This document shows positions 23,168-34,446 of a stretch of 64,000 nucleotides of DNA, in pieces. The notes beneath the pieces were generated by a model that was not told the DNA's origin, ran no database searches, and saw only the letters and a program-made list of their open reading frames with translations. Position numbers and translations under genes: made by a program. Numbering within the stretch: the stretch's first letter is position 1; each line of letters opens with the position of its first letter. This DNA is from Nitrospira sp. GTDB lineage: Bacteria; Nitrospirota; Nitrospiria; Nitrospirales; Nitrospiraceae. The stretch spans positions 163,555-227,554 of the forward strand of contig JANDJI010000005.1 of assembly GCA_024331125.1 (NCBI GenBank). Reading direction: 5' to 3'.

Positions 23168-24597
23168 GGGCCGGTTCTTTTTTTCGCTTGGTGAATGGCC
23201 AGGGCCTCAAGGTCTTCGCAGGCTTCCATGATGCCTTCGGCCAACGTCGGATGGGCATGGATCATTCGAGCCACCTGGTCGGCGGTCGCGCCTACCTCCA
23301 TGGCCAACGCCGCTTCGTGAATCAAATCCGCCGCGTGGCTCCCGACAAGATGCGCGCCTAGGATCTTGCCGGTGGCGGCATCGGCGATGATCTTGAACAG
23401 CCCGGCAGTTTCTCCGGTCGCCTGCGCTTTTCCCAAGGCGGCATACCGAAACCGCCCGACCTTGACGGCCCGCTCAGGATCGTCTCCCCTCGCTTGAGCC
23501 CGTTCGCGCGCCTGCCGTTCCGTCAGCCCGACACGGCCCACCTCCGGCAAGGTGAAGATGCCGGCTGGAATCACATCGTAATTCATGGTGGAATCATGGC
23601 CAAGAATATTTTCGACCGCGACCTTGCCTTGGGCCGAGGCCACGTGGGCCAACATGGCCTTGCCGACCACGTCGCCGATCGCATAGACGCCCGGCACATT
23701 GGTCTCCATCCGCTCGTTGACCAGCACTTCCCCCCGTGGCCCCAGCGCCACACCGACACGGTCCAGCCCGATTCCTTTCGACCGAAAACCCCGCCCGATG
23801 GACACCAACAACGTATCTGCCTCGACCGTCGGTCCATCAGCCACCGTCATGGCCAATCCATCCGGCCGATGTTCGACTGTTTGAATCGTGGTGCCGGTCT
23901 TCACTTCGACCGACCGTTTTTTCAACTCCCGCTCCATCAATAGCGAGACGTCGTCATCCTCCAATGGAAGCACGCGAGGCTGCAACTCCACCAGCGTCAC
24001 CGCCGAGCCGAGCCCGCTAAACAACGTCGCACATTCACATCCTTCAACACCGGCGCCGAGAATGACCATCCGTTTGGGAACCGTTTCCAGGTCCAGCGCC
24101 TCCCTGCTGGTGATGATCCGCTTGCCGTCGATGGGGAACTGAGGGAGCGCCGGCCAGGACGAGCCGGTTGCGATCACCACCGCATCCGCCCGGACCTGCG
24201 TCGTGGCGCCGGCGGCATCGGTGACGGCGATCATCTTATTGTCGATCAACTCCCCCCGTCCCGTAACGACCTCGATGTTCCATGCCTTGAAGAGCGTCGC
24301 GATCCCCTTGACCAACCCGGAGACGACCTTGTTTTTCCTGGCCACCATCCTGGCCGGATCGTAGCGCGGCTGGTCGTTCAGGATGATCCCGAGGTCCCCC
24401 GCCTGTTTCAGCTTGTCGCCAAGATCGATGATGGACAGCAACGTCTTGCTGGGAATGCAGCCCCAATTGAGGCATACCCCGCCCAGAATCTGTTGTTCAA
24501 TGACGGTCACACGGGCTCCAAGCTGAGCCGCGCGGATAGCCGCGACGTAGCCGCCTGGACCGGCGCCGAGGATGGCGATGTGGATGCGATCAGACAT
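23164..24597 (-). CDS. lpdA: Dihydrolipoyl dehydrogenase
   Basis: This 477-residue flavoprotein reoxidises dihydrolipoyl groups on E2 or H proteins using NAD. It has the FAD-binding 'GAGPGGYVAAIRAAQLGA' at 10-27, the redox disulfide in 'GGVCLNWGCIPSKTLL' (C42 and C47 by count), an NAD-binding 'GAGVEGCECA', and the C-terminal 'HAHPTLAE' with the active-site histidine. gcvH lies 100 bases upstream on the same strand, so service of the glycine cleavage system is likely, though other lipoyl complexes could also use it. Confidence 0.95.
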   Translation of the reverse strand: MSDRIHIAILGAGPGGYVAAIRAAQLGARVTVIEQQILGGVCLNWGCIPSKTLLSIIDLGDKLKQAGDLGIILNDQPRYDPARMVARKNKVVSGLVKGIATLFKAWNIEVVTGRGELIDNKMIAVTDAAGATTQVRADAVVIATGSSWPALPQFPIDGKRIITSREALDLETVPKRMVILGAGVEGCECATLFSGLGSAVTLVELQPRVLPLEDDDVSLLMERELKKRSVEVKTGTTIQTVEHRPDGLAMTVADGPTVEADTLLVSIGRGFRSKGIGLDRVGVALGPRGEVLVNERMETNVPGVYAIGDVVGKAMLAHVASAQGKVAVENILGHDSTMNYDVIPAGIFTLPEVGRVGLTERQARERAQARGDDPERAVKVGRFRYAALGKAQATGETAGLFKIIADAATGKILGAHLVGSHAADLIHEAALAMEVGATADQVARMIHAHPTLAEGIMEACEDLEALAIHQAKKRTGP

Positions 24598-24697
24598 GGC
24601 GGGATGGGACCGATAGGCCCCGGCTTCCGATCTGAATCAGGGTTCCGGACTTATGAATGGAGACCGTTGCGCAGCACCGTTCTTGTTCGTCTTCACC

Positions 24698-25087
24698 CTA
24701 GCCCGTCTTTTGACTGGCAAGAAACGCTTCATACTGCGACGCCGTCATCAACCGTTCAACTTCTCCCGGGTCGGCCAGCTCAATGACGGTGATCCACCCC
24801 TTGCCGTAAGGATCGGAATTCATCAGCTCAGGATGGTCCTTGAGCTCGTTGTTGATTTGTGCGATCGTTCCGCTCACCGGCGTGTAGATCGTGGATGTGG
24901 TCTTGGTCGATTCGACCTCGCCGATCTGTTGGCCACTCTTGACAGCGGCCCCGACCTTGGGCAGATCCACAAACACAATGTCGCCCAAGGCGTCTTGGGC
25001 GAAATGGCTGATCCCAATGGTCGCCTGCTTGCCCTCTACGCGAACCCACTCATGTTCGGTGTGATACCGCAAATCCGATGGAATCAT
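24698..25087 (-). CDS. gcvH: Glycine cleavage system H protein
   Basis: This 129-residue lipoyl carrier shuttles the aminomethyl group of glycine between the P and T proteins. The fold is evident from 'YHTEHEWVRVEG' and 'GISHFAQDALGDIVFVDLP', and the lipoylated lysine lies in 'EVESTKTTSTIY'. The start at 25087 is chosen because 'MIPSDLRYHTEHEW' is the usual family N-terminus; the frame extends 90 codons upstream without similarity. No gcvP or gcvT is in the window. It sits just upstream of lpdA. Confidence 0.95.
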   Translation of the reverse strand: MIPSDLRYHTEHEWVRVEGKQATIGISHFAQDALGDIVFVDLPKVGAAVKSGQQIGEVESTKTTSTIYTPVSGTIAQINNELKDHPELMNSDPYGKGWITVIELADPGEVERLMTASQYEAFLASQKTG

Positions 25088-25265
25088 GGATGCCCCACGG
25101 TGAAACGGTTGTTGGAACGGACCGGAACGTCGCAGTACGCTTCTTCCCCTTGCCGGTCCTGTGGTCGAATCGTTGCCCGTGACGATCGCGGATCGTAGTG
25201 GGACCGTCCGGGCTTTGTCAAGAAAGAGCGCGATCGACTTGACGGTCAATGGGTCTCTTGATGGA

Positions 25266-25685
25266 TCATCCAAAAATTTCCATGCCCGGGAAAAAATACC
25301 CGATCTCGAAGTTCGCCGTTTCGGGAGAGTCCGATCCATGGACGGCGTTGAACTCAATGTTCGTGCCGTGGGTATGCCGAATGGTTCCCGGCTCGGCCTT
25401 GGCGGGGTCCGTCGCGCCCATCAACTCCCGATTTTTTTTGATCGCGTTGTCGCCTTGCAGCACCAGCACGACCGCCGGCCCCGATGACATGAACGTGCAG
25501 AGACTGTCAAAGAACGGCCTCGCCTTATGCACGGCGTAAAATCCCTCCGCGGCCGGCTTCGACATGTGGATCATCTTCATCGCGACCGGCGTTAAGCCGG
25601 CTTTTTCATAACGGTTGATAATGTCCCCGATCACGTTTTTTCTCACGGCATCCGGCTTGATGATCGCTAACGTTCTTTCTGGCAT
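25266..25685 (-). CDS. ndk: Nucleoside diphosphate kinase
   Basis: This 139-residue enzyme equalises nucleoside triphosphate pools through a phosphohistidine. The N-terminal '[12 protein letters not shown]' and the active-site 'NAVHGSDS' (His near 118) are both present, and the length is standard. AAGGAG stands nine bases before the ATG. It lies 111 bases downstream of mtnA and is transcribed with the surrounding minus-strand housekeeping genes. Confidence 0.96.
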   Translation of the reverse strand: MPERTLAIIKPDAVRKNVIGDIINRYEKAGLTPVAMKMIHMSKPAAEGFYAVHKARPFFDSLCTFMSSGPAVVLVLQGDNAIKKNRELMGATDPAKAEPGTIRHTHGTNIEFNAVHGSDSPETANFEIGYFFPGMEIFG

Positions 25686-25796
25686 TATTTGATAACTCCT
25701 TCAGAAAATAAAAGAAAACGAATGACGTCGCGGCGCATTATAAGTGGACACCGGAGGGGTTGCAACTTATTCAACCTATGGGGTGTGAAGATTTTC

Positions 25797-26879
25797 TCAT
25801 TCGCCCCGAGAATCGTCGCCCTCACGCTGCAGGTGAGACGGCATCTGGCTCAGACGAAACGCATCGGCCAGTTCGTTCGGTTTGAAAACGCCTCGTTCGG
25901 TGATGATCGCGGTGATGAACTCGGCGGGAGTCACGTCGAAGGCTGGATTATAGACCGAGACTCCTTCCGGGGCGATGGAACGGCTGCCGTGGATGATGGT
26001 GACTTCGGATGGATCGCGCTGTTCGATCGGAATGTCGGCTCCTGATTTCGTCTTCATATCGATGGTCGAATAGGGAGCCGCCACGTAGAAGGGAATGTCG
26101 TGCGCTTTTGCCAGCACGGCGACCGAATAGGTCCCGATCTTGTTGGCCACATCGCCGTTTGCCGCGATACGGTCCGCCCCTACCACGCACAGGTCGATCC
26201 TGCCCTGCCTCATGAGGGCGCCGGCCATGTTGTCCGTAATGAGGGTCACGGGAATCCGATCTTGCATCAATTCCCACGCGGTCAATCGCGCTCCTTGGAG
26301 GACCGGCCTGGTTTCATCCGCAACGACGGCGATCTTCTTGCCCTGTTCCCATGCCGCGCGGATCACGCCCAGCGCGGTTCCATAACCGGCCGTCGCGAGC
26401 GCCCCGGCGTTGCAATGGGTCAAGACGGTTTGGCCGTCTTGAATGAGTTCCGCTCCATGCCGCCCCATCGCCCGGCACAGTTGAATGTCTTCTTCAAGGA
26501 TCGCCAAGGCTTCATCGATTAAGGCTTGCTTGATCGCCGCGATCGGTCGGCCCTTCAGCGATTGAATGGTCCGCTTCATCCGATCGATCGCCCAAAAGAG
26601 ATTCACGGCGGTCGGCCTCGTCGCGGCCAAACAGTCGCAAATGCGATTCACTGCGCCGACAAACGATTCATAGTCCCTCTCCTCCACAGCCTGCGCCCCT
26701 TGGGCGATCCCCAATGCCGCCGTCACACCGATGGCGGGAGCGCCACGGACCTTCAGGCTGCGGATCGAGTCGGCGACCTCGCGGTAATCCCGGCAATCGA
26801 GGAACTCGACCGTTTCCGGCAGCCGACTCTGATCCAACAGCCGGACGATCCCATTTGACCATTCAACCGTGCGAACCAT
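25797..26879 (-). CDS. mtnA: S-methyl-5-thioribose-1-phosphate isomerase
   Basis: This 360-residue enzyme converts methylthioribose-1-phosphate to the ribulose form in the methionine salvage pathway. Family marks are '[14 protein letters not shown]' near residue 45, the catalytic cysteine in '[18 protein letters not shown]' and the aspartate in '[18 protein letters not shown]'. No other mtn gene is in the window, so the pathway is completed elsewhere or the enzyme serves another purine-salvage branch. The protein looks complete. Confidence 0.93.
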   Translation of the reverse strand: MVRTVEWSNGIVRLLDQSRLPETVEFLDCRDYREVADSIRSLKVRGAPAIGVTAALGIAQGAQAVEERDYESFVGAVNRICDCLAATRPTAVNLFWAIDRMKRTIQSLKGRPIAAIKQALIDEALAILEEDIQLCRAMGRHGAELIQDGQTVLTHCNAGALATAGYGTALGVIRAAWEQGKKIAVVADETRPVLQGARLTAWELMQDRIPVTLITDNMAGALMRQGRIDLCVVGADRIAANGDVANKIGTYSVAVLAKAHDIPFYVAAPYSTIDMKTKSGADIPIEQRDPSEVTIIHGSRSIAPEGVSVYNPAFDVTPAEFITAIITERGVFKPNELADAFRLSQMPSHLQREGDDSRGE

Positions 26880-26972
26880 GGATGGATCTTCTAACCGGAA
26901 TCGCGCGGGAGTACAAGCCCTCTCTCATCACGGCCGAGAAACTCTCTCGGTGTTATGAACGCTCCCGCTCCA

Positions 26973-29513
26973 TCAGTTCCAACGATCTCGCCATTGCATC
27001 CAAGCGCGACGCCAATTTTCCCGCTCACATTCCGACAGACAACGGCGCCACGACAGGGGTTCGATCAGCCGATCTCTCATACGGACGACGGTCAGATCGG
27101 ATGACGACAGCCGGCCCTCGATCCAGATGGCTCCATCCCGATCGGTCCGCAACACCGACGCCTCCACGTCGGTGTAGGCCTGCAGGACATCGGCCACCGG
27201 ATGGCCATAGACATTGCCGCGACCGGCCGAAATGACGGCATAACGAGGTTGAATCTGCCTGATCCAGTCCCGATCGAGCGAGCTGCGCGCCCCGTGATGG
27301 GGCACTTTCACCACCGTCACCGGCTGTCGTCCCTCTTCACCCAATCGCCGAATACCCGCCCTCTCAAGATCGGCGGCAAACAACAGCGACGGCTCCCCGC
27401 ACTTCAACCGTAAGACGATGGACTGGTTGTTCAAAAACGTCCCGTCCCTCCGCATCGTTCCGGTCTCTTGCACTCCATGATTCGGCGCCTCATGACTCGG
27501 ATTAAGAGCCGTCAGCGCACAGGATCCGGACCGCACCAGGTCTTGCCCGCGAGCCGCAAGGGATTTGGGAATTCGTTTTGCGTCCAGCACGGCTGTTAAG
27601 TCGGCGACAAATTGCTCCGACCGCTCGGTTCCATTGTGCCAATACCGTCCGACCGGCATATGGCGGAGCACCCAAATCAGTCCTCCGACGTGATCAAGCT
27701 GTTGATGGGTCGCCACGACATGGTCGATATGGCCGATGCCCCTGTTCCAAAGAAACGGCGCCACGACGGCCCGCCCCATGTCAAACCGCTCGTGCCTGAC
27801 GCCGCCGTCGATCAAGACGGTCCGTCCGTCCGGCAATTCGATCACGGCGCTGTCTCCTTGGCCGACGTCGAGGAACGTCACGCGCCAACGATCCCCGTCC
27901 AGTCCCAGGCGAGGCGACAATCCCCACCATCCAATCGTCAGAACCACGAGGGTCGCCGCCACGAATCGAAGAGAACGGGGCATCGACCTCGCAACGGCCG
28001 AGGCGAGCGCGGCGTAGAAAACGATCATCGACGCCATCGAAGGAGCGGCTATATGCCATGCTGCTCCGGGAATGCCGGCGCACCAACGGAGCGCCTGCGC
28101 CAGCCCGTCCAGCAACGGTTCCAACACCGCACCCATGACAAGCCCGCCGGTATCGGCGACGACCGTCCATGCCGCGGCAAGCAATCCCAGCGGAACCAGC
28201 AGCCCCCCCGTAAACGGAACCGCCGCGAGATTGGTCACGACCCCCATCCAAGGGATTTGATTAAAATACAGGGCGACAAGCGGCGCCGTCCCCACGGTCA
28301 CCGCCGTGCTCGTCAGCAACGCATCGCGGCCGTAGCGGACGGCTTGACGCATGAGGGGTTGCGAGCCGTCGGCTTCATTTTCCGGTTTGGACTCCAGCCA
28401 GGCCAGCAATTGAACGATCATCAACACCGACGCGAAGGAGAGCTGAAACGAGATGTCGTAGATCGCGCGCGGGTTGTGCAGCACGATCAGCAGGGCCGCG
28501 GCAGCCACCGCGTGATACAAGCGGCGTTCATATCCCAGCCATAAGGCGATCATGCCCAGCGTAATCATCACCAGCGAGCGAATCGTCGCCAGCTCGGCTC
28601 CGGCCAACCAGGCGTAGAGCGCCACAATCGGCCACGTGACCAGGATCGCCGTTCGCGATGGAGTGATGACACGGGACAGGTGAAGCAACGGCGCCAGGGG
28701 AAGGCGTTTCACGCCCTGTTTGACGACCCAAAAGACGACCAGCGCGACCAGCCCCAAATGCGACCCGGAAATCGACAACAGATGCACCGTGCCCGTCGTC
28801 ATGAACCATTCCTGGAGATCTTGCTCAAGGTATCCCCGTTCCCCGATGATGATGCCGAGAAAAATCCCGAGCGCCGGCTGAGCCAAGGACGCCACCGCCG
28901 CTTGCCTGATCGTCGATCTCCATCGGTCGATCCGATTGCCTGCAAACCAGCGCCACGTCTCCGCGCCGGACTCCAGAACTCGCACGGCCTCCACGCCGTT
29001 GACTGACGCCGTCACGTCGATTCCCTGATGTTTCAAATAGGCGGCATAGTCGAACCCGCCGGGATTCAACAGTCCCGTCGGCTGGCGAAGCTTCGCCCGA
29101 AACGAGATCAGATCGCCATAGAGCACGGCCTCGCCCGGTTCCCGCCAAACCAGGCGCACGATTCGGGCCCCTGATTCCGGCTCCTCAAAGCGAACCAGGA
29201 GGGTCTGCCGGTTTGGGCCGTGCTGGACCGGCGCCACGATTCGACCGATGACAGTGGTGCGAGGAGAGATCGAGTGGTCGCGAGGCGATTCAGACTGAGG
29301 GAATGGAGTTGCAACGACCCAATACAACACCCCGGCAAGCAGTGAACCGTAAAGGACCGTTGCACGTTGCGGTCCGATCAAACCGGCCCGTTCGAGCAGA
29401 CCGGCTCCGACGGCCAAACCTGCCAGGAAGAGGCAAATCGAAAGGGGGAAAAACGAAAGGTACGATCCGCAGACCAGCCCCACAAGAAACGTAACGGCGA
29501 GGGACGGCAGCAT
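26973..29513 (-). CDS. comEC: DNA internalization-related competence protein ComEC/Rec2
   Basis: This 846-residue protein has an N-terminal hydrophobic region with an OB-like DUF4131 part, a central multi-membrane Competence domain ('HLLSISGSHLGLVALVVFWV' near residue 245), and a C-terminal metallo-beta-lactamase domain starting at 'VTFLDVGQGDSAVIELPDG'. ComEC carries single-stranded DNA across the inner membrane in transformation. The metal motif reads 'HQQLDH', lacking the second His or Asp usually seen in this position, so nuclease activity is uncertain. It works with ComEA, a likely homologue of which is at 22658. Confidence 0.92.
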   Translation of the reverse strand: MLPSLAVTFLVGLVCGSYLSFFPLSICLFLAGLAVGAGLLERAGLIGPQRATVLYGSLLAGVLYWVVATPFPQSESPRDHSISPRTTVIGRIVAPVQHGPNRQTLLVRFEEPESGARIVRLVWREPGEAVLYGDLISFRAKLRQPTGLLNPGGFDYAAYLKHQGIDVTASVNGVEAVRVLESGAETWRWFAGNRIDRWRSTIRQAAVASLAQPALGIFLGIIIGERGYLEQDLQEWFMTTGTVHLLSISGSHLGLVALVVFWVVKQGVKRLPLAPLLHLSRVITPSRTAILVTWPIVALYAWLAGAELATIRSLVMITLGMIALWLGYERRLYHAVAAAALLIVLHNPRAIYDISFQLSFASVLMIVQLLAWLESKPENEADGSQPLMRQAVRYGRDALLTSTAVTVGTAPLVALYFNQIPWMGVVTNLAAVPFTGGLLVPLGLLAAAWTVVADTGGLVMGAVLEPLLDGLAQALRWCAGIPGAAWHIAAPSMASMIVFYAALASAVARSMPRSLRFVAATLVVLTIGWWGLSPRLGLDGDRWRVTFLDVGQGDSAVIELPDGRTVLIDGGVRHERFDMGRAVVAPFLWNRGIGHIDHVVATHQQLDHVGGLIWVLRHMPVGRYWHNGTERSEQFVADLTAVLDAKRIPKSLAARGQDLVRSGSCALTALNPSHEAPNHGVQETGTMRRDGTFLNNQSIVLRLKCGEPSLLFAADLERAGIRRLGEEGRQPVTVVKVPHHGARSSLDRDWIRQIQPRYAVISAGRGNVYGHPVADVLQAYTDVEASVLRTDRDGAIWIEGRLSSSDLTVVRMRDRLIEPLSWRRCLSECERENWRRAWMQWRDRWN

Positions 29514-29538
29514 GGGCCCCTCACGAGAAAACCATGAC

Positions 29539-30891
29539 TTATGCGATATGTTGACGTACCACGCGAGCCAGATCCTCGGCGATTTCCCGAATCAGGGCAT
29601 CTTCCTCGCCCTCGACCATAATCCGCAGCAACGGCTCGGTTCCTGAATACCGAACCAAGAGTCGTCCGCAACCGTTGAGCCGCCGTTCGCTTTCTCGCAT
29701 GGTCTGCTGGATTTCGGGAATCGATTCAAGATCCGGTTTCCTCGCCACCTCGACGTTGCGAAGAATTTGCGGAACCGGCTCCATCACCCTGGCCAATTCC
29801 GACAAGGGCTGCTTCATCCTTTTCATAAGAGACAGCACTTGCAACGCCGAGATCAAACCGTCTCCGGTCGTATTGTGGTCGAGAAAAATGAAATGGCCGG
29901 ATTGCTCGCCGCCGAAATTATAGCCGTCCGCCTGCATCCGCTCCAACAAATAGCGGTCACCCACCGGAGTGCGCACCAGCGTCACGCCGGCCTTCGACAG
30001 CGAACGTTCCAACCCGTAGTTGCTCATGACCGTGCCGACGACGGTCCGTTTGGCCAATAATCCTTGGCGATGGAGATCAAGCCCCAAGGCTGCCATGACG
30101 TGGTCACCGTCGATGACTCGCCCCTGTTCCGAAACGAAGATCCCTCGATCCGCGTCGCCGTCCAGCGCGATGCCAAGATCCGCCCGAGTCTCCAACACGG
30201 CCTTCTGGAGCATTTGAGGGTGAACGGCGCCGCACTCCGCGTTGATGTTCATGCCGTTGGGTTGATTGCCGATCACCTCGACCTTGGCGCCCAACTCCCT
30301 GAACACCGTCGGCGCCACCTTGTAGGCGGCGCCGTTGGCGCAGTCCACGACCAATTTGATGCCTTGAAAATCAAGGTCGCGGGGAACCGACCGTTTGACG
30401 AACTCGATATATCGCCCGTCTGCGTCGTCGATGCGATAGGCCTTCCCGATCTGATCGGCGGTCGGGCGAAGATGGCGAATCTCGTCCGAGACGATGAGCT
30501 GTTCGATTCGAGCCTCCACTTCATCGGGCAACTTCAACCCATCACTCGAAAAAAATTTGATGCCGTTGTCTTGATAGGGATTATGCGAGGCGGAAATGAC
30601 GACTCCCGCGTCGGCTCGCAAGCTGCGCGTGAGAAACGCAATGGCCGGGGTCGGCATCGGTCCGACCAAAAGCACGTCAACTCCCATGGAACAGATGCCG
30701 GACGTTAAAGCGGATTCGAGCATATAGCCGGACAGCCGCGTGTCTTTGCCGATCACGATTTGATGCCGTCCCGCCCGCCTCATGAAAACATGGGCGGCCG
30801 CCCGCCCCAACTGCATCGCCATTTCGCTGGTCATCGGATGGAGATTGGCCACCCCCCGAACTCCGTCGGTTCCAAACAATTTGCGCATCAT
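29539..30891 (-). CDS. glmM: Phosphoglucosamine mutase
   Basis: This 450-residue enzyme interconverts glucosamine-6-phosphate and glucosamine-1-phosphate on the way to UDP-GlcNAc. It has '[12 protein letters not shown]' at the N-terminus, the phosphoserine loop '[18 protein letters not shown]', the metal loop 'DGDADRG' and the C-terminal '[12 protein letters not shown]'. The start at 30891 is used because it fits the family N-terminus and overlaps the folP stop by four bases; the open frame further upstream is antisense-free filler inside folP. It precedes comEC by 25 bases. Confidence 0.96.
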   Translation of the reverse strand: MMRKLFGTDGVRGVANLHPMTSEMAMQLGRAAAHVFMRRAGRHQIVIGKDTRLSGYMLESALTSGICSMGVDVLLVGPMPTPAIAFLTRSLRADAGVVISASHNPYQDNGIKFFSSDGLKLPDEVEARIEQLIVSDEIRHLRPTADQIGKAYRIDDADGRYIEFVKRSVPRDLDFQGIKLVVDCANGAAYKVAPTVFRELGAKVEVIGNQPNGMNINAECGAVHPQMLQKAVLETRADLGIALDGDADRGIFVSEQGRVIDGDHVMAALGLDLHRQGLLAKRTVVGTVMSNYGLERSLSKAGVTLVRTPVGDRYLLERMQADGYNFGGEQSGHFIFLDHNTTGDGLISALQVLSLMKRMKQPLSELARVMEPVPQILRNVEVARKPDLESIPEIQQTMRESERRLNGCGRLLVRYSGTEPLLRIMVEGEEDALIREIAEDLARVVRQHIA

Positions 30892-31775
30892 GCACCTGCC
30901 CGGTTTGAAGCCTTCCGAGATGCAATGGCCGTCGCCACCTTGACGACGTCGGCCATCATCGCCACATCGTGAACCCGAAGAATTCGAGCGCCCCGATCGA
31001 CGGCGAGTGCGACCGCCGCGGCCGTGCCCCACTCCCGATGTTCAGCCGATCGACCGATGAGTCGGCCGATAAACGATTTGCGCGAGGGTCCCACAACGAG
31101 CGGGCGATCGAGTTTCATCAACTCACCCAATCGGTTCAGAAGTTCAAGGTTGTGTTCCAGCAGCTTACCAAAACCGATGCCCGGATCAAGCATGATATTG
31201 AGTTTCGAGATTCCCGCCTCCATGGCGACTCGCATGCGTTCTTCCAGAAATTGAACGACGTCCTCGACAACGTCACGGTAGCACGGGTCCTCTTGCATCG
31301 TGAGAGGAGTACCCTTCATGTGCATAAGGACCACCCCGGCGCCGAATCGCGCCACGACCGGCGCCATCCGAGAATCGAATCGCAACGCACTGACGTCATT
31401 GACGATGGAAGCGCCGGCGTCCAGAGCGGCCTGCGCGACCGTGGACTTGGTCGTGTCCACAGAAATCGGAACCGTAACCCGACGGGCCAATTCAGTCACT
31501 ACGGGAAGCAGGCGCGTTCGTTCTTCCTCTTCACCGACCGGCATCGCGCCGGGCCTGGTCGATTCAGCGCCGAGGTCCAGAATATCGGCACCCTGCTCCA
31601 CCAACTCCAACGCATGCGCGACGGCCCATTCAGGCTTAATATGCCGGCCTCCGTCATAAAACGAATCGGGGGTGACATTCACCACTCCCATGATGAGGGG
31701 CCGCTCACAACATGCAATAAGGCGCCCCCGGGCCCAAAGCCGACCATGAGGAGACAGGGGCTCCGACGACTCCAT
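30888..31775 (-). CDS. folP: Dihydropteroate synthase
   Basis: This 295-residue enzyme joins p-aminobenzoate to the pterin in folate synthesis. Signatures are '[18 protein letters not shown]' near residue 29, '[11 protein letters not shown]' near 67, 'VNDVSALRF' and '[14 protein letters not shown]'. It lies between ftsH and glmM; ftsH-folP-glmM is a common bacterial arrangement. The gene overlaps glmM by four bases, indicating translational coupling. Confidence 0.96.
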   Translation of the reverse strand: MESSEPLSPHGRLWARGRLIACCERPLIMGVVNVTPDSFYDGGRHIKPEWAVAHALELVEQGADILDLGAESTRPGAMPVGEEEERTRLLPVVTELARRVTVPISVDTTKSTVAQAALDAGASIVNDVSALRFDSRMAPVVARFGAGVVLMHMKGTPLTMQEDPCYRDVVEDVVQFLEERMRVAMEAGISKLNIMLDPGIGFGKLLEHNLELLNRLGELMKLDRPLVVGPSRKSFIGRLIGRSAEHREWGTAAAVALAVDRGARILRVHDVAMMADVVKVATAIASRKASNRAGA

Positions 31776-31884
31776 CCCCCTTTCACCTCCATCGGCTCGA
31801 CTGATGAGAAAAGGGCCGCTCCGAAATAGGGACGATGAACCGTTTTATCGGGAATTGCGAAGGCCGTGGTGTATGGTGGGGTTG

Positions 31885-31931
31885 GAAGAAAAATGGGAGG
31901 TTGCGGAAGATCCGAGATCCCACAACCTCCC
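31885..31931 (-). terminator. Probable rho-independent terminator after ftsH
   Basis: On the minus strand a GGGAGGTTG / CAACCTCCC stem (31923-31931 and 31895-31903) with a 19-base loop is followed by ATTTTTCTTCC. It lies about 45 bases past the ftsH stop and would separate ftsH from folP. The long loop lowers confidence. Confidence 0.55.
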
Positions 31932-31975
31932 CTGGCAAGTTGAACACCTTGAAAAGATATTGAGCACGCCGAAAA

Positions 31976-33790
31976 TTAAGCAGGAACCGTCTGATGAGAA
32001 GACGTCTGCATGAGAATCTGATCGATCTCAGGAGCATCCAGGACTTCTTTTTCGAGCAACGCCTCGGCCAACGCCTTCAAAGTGGCCATCTGTTCGCTTA
32101 ATATGCGTTTGGCACGATCATAGTTTTCCGTCACAAATCGCTTGATCTCCAGATCGATCTCCAGGGCTATTTGATCGCTGACGTCTCGTTTCGCCACAAA
32201 GTCACGACCAAGAAAAACGGCGTCTTCCTTTTGTCCGAACGTCAAGGGTCCGAGCTTTTCGCTCATCCCCCACTCGCAAACCATCTTGCGAGCCAAGTCC
32301 GTCGCACGTTCCAAGTCATTGCCTGCCCCGGTCGTCACGTGCTTAAACACCAGCTCTTCCGCCACCCGGCCACCCATGAGAATCGCCAGAGTGTTGGACA
32401 GAAACTCTTTTGAATAACTGTGCCGATCATCGGTCGGCAGTTGCATCGTCAGACCCAGGGCTCGTCCTCGGGGAATGATGGTCACCTTGTGCACAGGATC
32501 CGTCCCCGGCAGCAACTTGGCCATCAGAGCATGACCTGCTTCATGGTAAGCCGTGATCCGTTTCTCTTCGTCGGTTAAAATCATGCTCTTGCGCTCGGCT
32601 CCCATCAAGACCTTGTCCTTCGCCATTTCAAAATCCACGGTCTCGACTTCTTTCTTATTTTGGCGGGCGGCCCATAGCGCCGCTTCATTCACCAAATTTT
32701 CGAGGTCTGCTCCTGAAAAACCGGGGGTCCCACGGGCGATCTTTTCAAGCTCAACGTTGGCCGCTATGGGAACTTTCTTCGTATGCACTTTTAATATTTC
32801 GGATCGTCCTCTCACGTCCGGACGATTCACGACAACTTGACGATCAAAACGTCCGGGCCGTAACAAGGCGGGGTCCAACACATCAGGACGGTTCGTCGCC
32901 GCCACCAAAATGATGCCCTCCGTCGTATCAAACCCATCCATTTCGACCAGGAGTTGGTTGAGTGTTTGCTCCCGTTCGTCGTGTCCTCCCCCCAGCCCAG
33001 CGCCTCGCAATCGCCCGACCGCATCGATCTCATCAATGAAAATAATGCAGGGTGCATGTTTTTTGCCTTGCTCAAATAGGTCCCGAACACGAGACGCTCC
33101 GACTCCCACGAACATCTCGACGAAATCCGATCCGCTGATGCTGAAAAACGGCACTCCCGCTTCTCCGGCAATTGCCTTTGCGAGCAATGTCTTTCCTGTT
33201 CCAGGAGGACCGACCACCAAAACTCCCTTGGGAATACGTCCGCCCAATTTCTGGAACTTTCGAGGATCTTTAAGAAAATCAATGATCTCCAGCACTTCTT
33301 CCTTTGCCTCGTCGATTCCTGCGACGTCGGCAAAGGTCACTTTCTTTCGATCTTCAGTCAACATCCGTGCCCGACTCTTGCCGAACGAGAGAGCCTTATT
33401 TCCCCCGATCTGCATCTGCCGCATAAGAAAGAACCAGAGCGCGAGGAATAAGATAAACGGCCCCCATGTAATGAGAAACGTAATGTACCAAGGGCTTTCC
33501 TCAGGCGGTTTGACCTCGATCTGGACATCCTTCTCGCGAAGTGTCTTGATCATATCAGGGTATTCGGCCGCATACGTCCGAATTCTGGTTTTATCTTTGA
33601 GCACTCCACTGATGTGATTGCCTTTGATGATGACCTTTTCAAAGTCGCCTTTGTCGAGCTTCGCCATGAAATCGCTGAAAATGACTTCTTCTTCAGGCGC
33701 ATGGGTCGGCACACTGAACAAATTAAAGAGCAGAATCATGAACAAGCCGACGACAACCCAAAAGAGCAAGTTCTTGACTCTGGAATTCAT
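31976..33790 (-). CDS. ftsH: ATP-dependent zinc metalloprotease FtsH
   Basis: This 604-residue membrane protease degrades misfolded and regulatory membrane proteins. Two transmembrane segments (about 8-26 and 103-124) bracket the periplasmic part. The AAA module has Walker A 'GPPGTGK' (194-200), Walker B 'FIDEID' (251-256) and the second region of homology '[19 protein letters not shown]'. The zinc site is 'HEAGH' (416-420). hpt and tilS lie just upstream, the common tilS-hpt-ftsH order. Confidence 0.97.
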   Translation of the reverse strand: MNSRVKNLLFWVVVGLFMILLFNLFSVPTHAPEEEVIFSDFMAKLDKGDFEKVIIKGNHISGVLKDKTRIRTYAAEYPDMIKTLREKDVQIEVKPPEESPWYITFLITWGPFILFLALWFFLMRQMQIGGNKALSFGKSRARMLTEDRKKVTFADVAGIDEAKEEVLEIIDFLKDPRKFQKLGGRIPKGVLVVGPPGTGKTLLAKAIAGEAGVPFFSISGSDFVEMFVGVGASRVRDLFEQGKKHAPCIIFIDEIDAVGRLRGAGLGGGHDEREQTLNQLLVEMDGFDTTEGIILVAATNRPDVLDPALLRPGRFDRQVVVNRPDVRGRSEILKVHTKKVPIAANVELEKIARGTPGFSGADLENLVNEAALWAARQNKKEVETVDFEMAKDKVLMGAERKSMILTDEEKRITAYHEAGHALMAKLLPGTDPVHKVTIIPRGRALGLTMQLPTDDRHSYSKEFLSNTLAILMGGRVAEELVFKHVTTGAGNDLERATDLARKMVCEWGMSEKLGPLTFGQKEDAVFLGRDFVAKRDVSDQIALEIDLEIKRFVTENYDRAKRILSEQMATLKALAEALLEKEVLDAPEIDQILMQTSSHQTVPA

Positions 33791-33897
33791 CCGGATCTCC
33801 TTCGTGCTAACGTGACAACTGGACGGGACCGTTCATCGATCGAAACTGATATGATGTTAACATAGCACCGATCGGCTTGACAACAACGCCCCCATCT

Positions 33898-34443
33898 CTA
33901 CTCCTTCTTCGCAAGATCCTTCTCATCGAGGACCGCCAGGTAAGGAAGATTCCGGTATTTTTGCTGATAGTCGAGCCCATAGCCCACGACGTATCGATTA
34001 GGAACCGTAAATCCGACGTATGCGACATGAACGTCCACAACTCGGTCCTCCTGCTTACTGAGAAGCGCACAGATGTTTATGCTGCGCGGCTTTTTCTTCG
34101 CAAGGGTCGTGAGCAACCGCCGAGCCGTCAACCCCGAATCGACGATATCTTCAACCAGCAGAACGTCTTTCCCTGTGATTGTTTCAGTCAAATCCGAAAT
34201 CAATTTAGCTTTCCCCGGCGCCCCACCTTTTGTCTTCTCCGTAGTCACCACCAGAAAGTCCACCCGTATCGGAATGCGGATGGCCCGGGCCAAATCCGCG
34301 TAGAAAGCATACGCTCCTTTTAAAACGCCGATCAAGACGAGGTCTTTGCCGGCATAATCCGCGCTGATCTGTCGGCCCAATTCACGGATGCGGGTCCTCA
34401 TTTGCTCTTGCGTCACGATCGGCTTTCCAAACAATCGTTCCAT
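33898..34443 (-). CDS. hpt: Hypoxanthine phosphoribosyltransferase
   Basis: This 181-residue purine-salvage enzyme makes IMP or GMP from the base and PRPP. The PRPP-binding loop 'VLLVEDIVDSGLTARRLL' near residue 94 and the early 'DLVLIGVLKGAYAFYADLAR' are diagnostic. The gene is three bases downstream of tilS and 107 bases upstream of ftsH, in the conserved tilS-hpt-ftsH order. Confidence 0.95.
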   Translation of the reverse strand: MERLFGKPIVTQEQMRTRIRELGRQISADYAGKDLVLIGVLKGAYAFYADLARAIRIPIRVDFLVVTTEKTKGGAPGKAKLISDLTETITGKDVLLVEDIVDSGLTARRLLTTLAKKKPRSINICALLSKQEDRVVDVHVAYVGFTVPNRYVVGYGLDYQQKYRNLPYLAVLDEKDLAKKE

Positions 34444-34446
34444 GCC

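Noticed and set aside
25088..25265. Glycine riboswitch before gcvH
   Set aside because: The upstream region was read for the paired aptamer layout but no convincing conserved core was seen.
27612..28544. 310-residue plus-strand frame
   Set aside because: It lies antisense to comEC and is rich in Arg, His and Gln, as expected from a shadow.
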